Of a stretch of 20,016 nt of DNA, positions 18,901-20,016 are shown in pieces. The DNA is taken from assembly GCA_036897485.1 (NCBI GenBank), contig JAYMTF010002025.1:1-20016 (forward strand), written 5' to 3'. The stretch is from Pelargonium nanum (lineage: Eukaryota; Streptophyta; Magnoliopsida; Geraniales; Geraniaceae). Below the pieces are notes generated by a model. The model searched no databases and was not told the origin of the DNA. It saw nothing but the letters and a program-made list of their open reading frames with translations. A program made the translations under genes and the position numbers. Position 1 is the first letter of the stretch; every line of letters starts with the position of its first letter.

Positions 18901-20016
18901 TAACTGTTTAATCTTCTTGAAGTTGACATTTTAAGAAGTAAGGAATTAGTTCCTACATTCAAGAAAGGGCACGAGAGTGAGTGAAAGTTTGTGTGAAAAA
19001 ACTCATATTAACCTTATCATCTTCTATTAATGATTTAATGGCACTCAAAACAGTTATATGTTGTCTTCATTACTGCTCAACAACCATTGTTGTCACTTAT
19101 GTTATTTTCAACTCAAATATTAATGGCTATTTTTGATATTTAGCTTAAAGTTTTGTAACAATCGTTCATACTTCATCAACCAGTTTGACTATCTCCTAGA
19201 ATACTAGTGTCTCAAGCTTGGATCACTAAAAAAATTAGACTTAGTTTTTTTTATCTTCAAATTAGTTTGATGTTTAGTCTGGTTTGGGTTTTATGAAAGT
19301 AGAGTTTGAGTTATTTCCAACCATTATGGTGTTATTTTACACCGAAAGTGTTGTATATCATGTGTTTGAAATGATTATTTGACATTTTGATATTCATTAT
19401 TGGCCAAAATCATTTAAAGTTTAGCAGACATGATATGGAATATGATTGACATGTATTAGACCATTAGAGCCTGTTTGGTAACTCTAGATGTTGCTCGTTT
19501 TGCTCCTCCAACAAGGATATAGAGGCAGCAACCATGTTTTGTAAATGATACTCTCTCTCCTCCTATTTGGTCTGCCAACTAAGCTAAAGGAGGTTAGAAG
19601 TGATTTTGGAGAAATTAGGAAATGGTAACTACGTCCAAGTAGGAGGAAAGAGAAATGATATTTTGGACCATATTATCCTTATACTTTGCTTGGTTAGTGA
19701 TTGGATTGCCCCCTAAACCATCATCACTCTCGTAAATTTGAAAGAACATTTGAACCACCATTTTCAGCTTTAATTCATTGCTATTAAAAATACAATGAAT
19801 TTGCTTTAAATTGAAGAGAGACTTCAGAGACAAACACAGTTGAGGAAGGTTTAAACGACGAACACGTTGCTTTCTGGACGAAGAAGACTGATTTTGCAGT
19901 ACTCAGGTGATTTTCATAATAGTTTACGTGTATGGTAATGTTTATATGTTATTTAGTGATTCTATAATTGATAGATAGGAATATGGGTGTGATAAGATTT
20001 CTCATGTTTATTGGTT
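18901..20016. other. AT-rich intergenic region at the right end
   Basis: No gene is supported. The last part (about 19830-19910) is less AT-rich, and ACTCAG/GTGATT near 19901-19912 resembles an exon end with a donor site. This could be the 5' noncoding exon of a gene beyond the window, but there is no protein evidence. Sequence around 19465-19690 with GCCTGTTTGGTAAC looks transposon-like but has no verified terminal repeats. Confidence 0.45.

Noticed and set aside
1-20016. CRISPR array, bacterial operon or viral genome features
   Set aside because: No spaced identical repeats, ribosome binding sites or phage/viral genes; introns and plant protein families show eukaryotic nuclear DNA.

Overview
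The window is nuclear DNA from a flowering plant, most likely a eudicot. It is AT-rich, and its genes are split by GT-AG introns. Every recognisable protein is most similar to a land-plant family. Five protein-coding genes can be supported. I joined four of them by hand from exon fragments, and each joined model keeps a single open frame from ATG to stop.

Layout: 1-2270 is AT-rich intergenic DNA with no gene I can defend. At 2568-3043 (+) lies a two-exon LEA group gene (LEA_1 family, closest in memory to Arabidopsis LEA4-5), behind ABRE/G-box-like promoter motifs. Convergent to it, at 3403-8354 (-), is a three-exon gene for a KH-domain protein with three CCCH zinc fingers (KHZ1/KHZ2 type). 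Its two introns are 2.4 and 1.7 kb, and the first contains a Mutator-like MITE with a 9-bp target duplication. The KHZ upstream region (8355-8910) holds a telo-box, two G-boxes and four site II (TGGGCC) motifs. From 8911 to 10373 the DNA is intergenic and carries a SINE-like retroposon plus AAAT and GAA microsatellites.

At 10374-12818 (+) is a twelve-exon gene for plastid enoyl-ACP reductase (ENR/MOD1), which catalyses the last step of the fatty-acid synthase II elongation cycle. One of its introns appears to use a GC donor. Convergent with it, at 13082-16477 (-), is a seven-exon gene for NSE4, the kleisin subunit of the SMC5/6 genome-maintenance complex; its second intron holds a tRNA-like SINE. 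A 757-bp divergent promoter with several site II motifs separates NSE4 from an intronless, GC-richer gene at 17234-18262 (+). That gene encodes a plant protein of unknown function with a C-terminal coiled coil, and an upstream ORF and a hairpin lie before its start.

The right end (18263-20016) is intergenic. It contains a second copy of the SINE-like family found at 9.4-9.6 kb, in opposite orientation and with its 3' tail duplicated, plus a 46-bp-period direct repeat.

The genes are ordinary housekeeping or stress genes and do not form a pathway together. The LEA4-5/KHZ pair does match two neighbouring Arabidopsis loci (At5g06760/At5g06770, from memory), so it is probably an old conserved neighbourhood. 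I see no sign of a new multi-gene system. The most distinctive items are the retroposon family, the MITE, the GC-AG intron with an in-frame alternative donor, and the unknown intronless gene.
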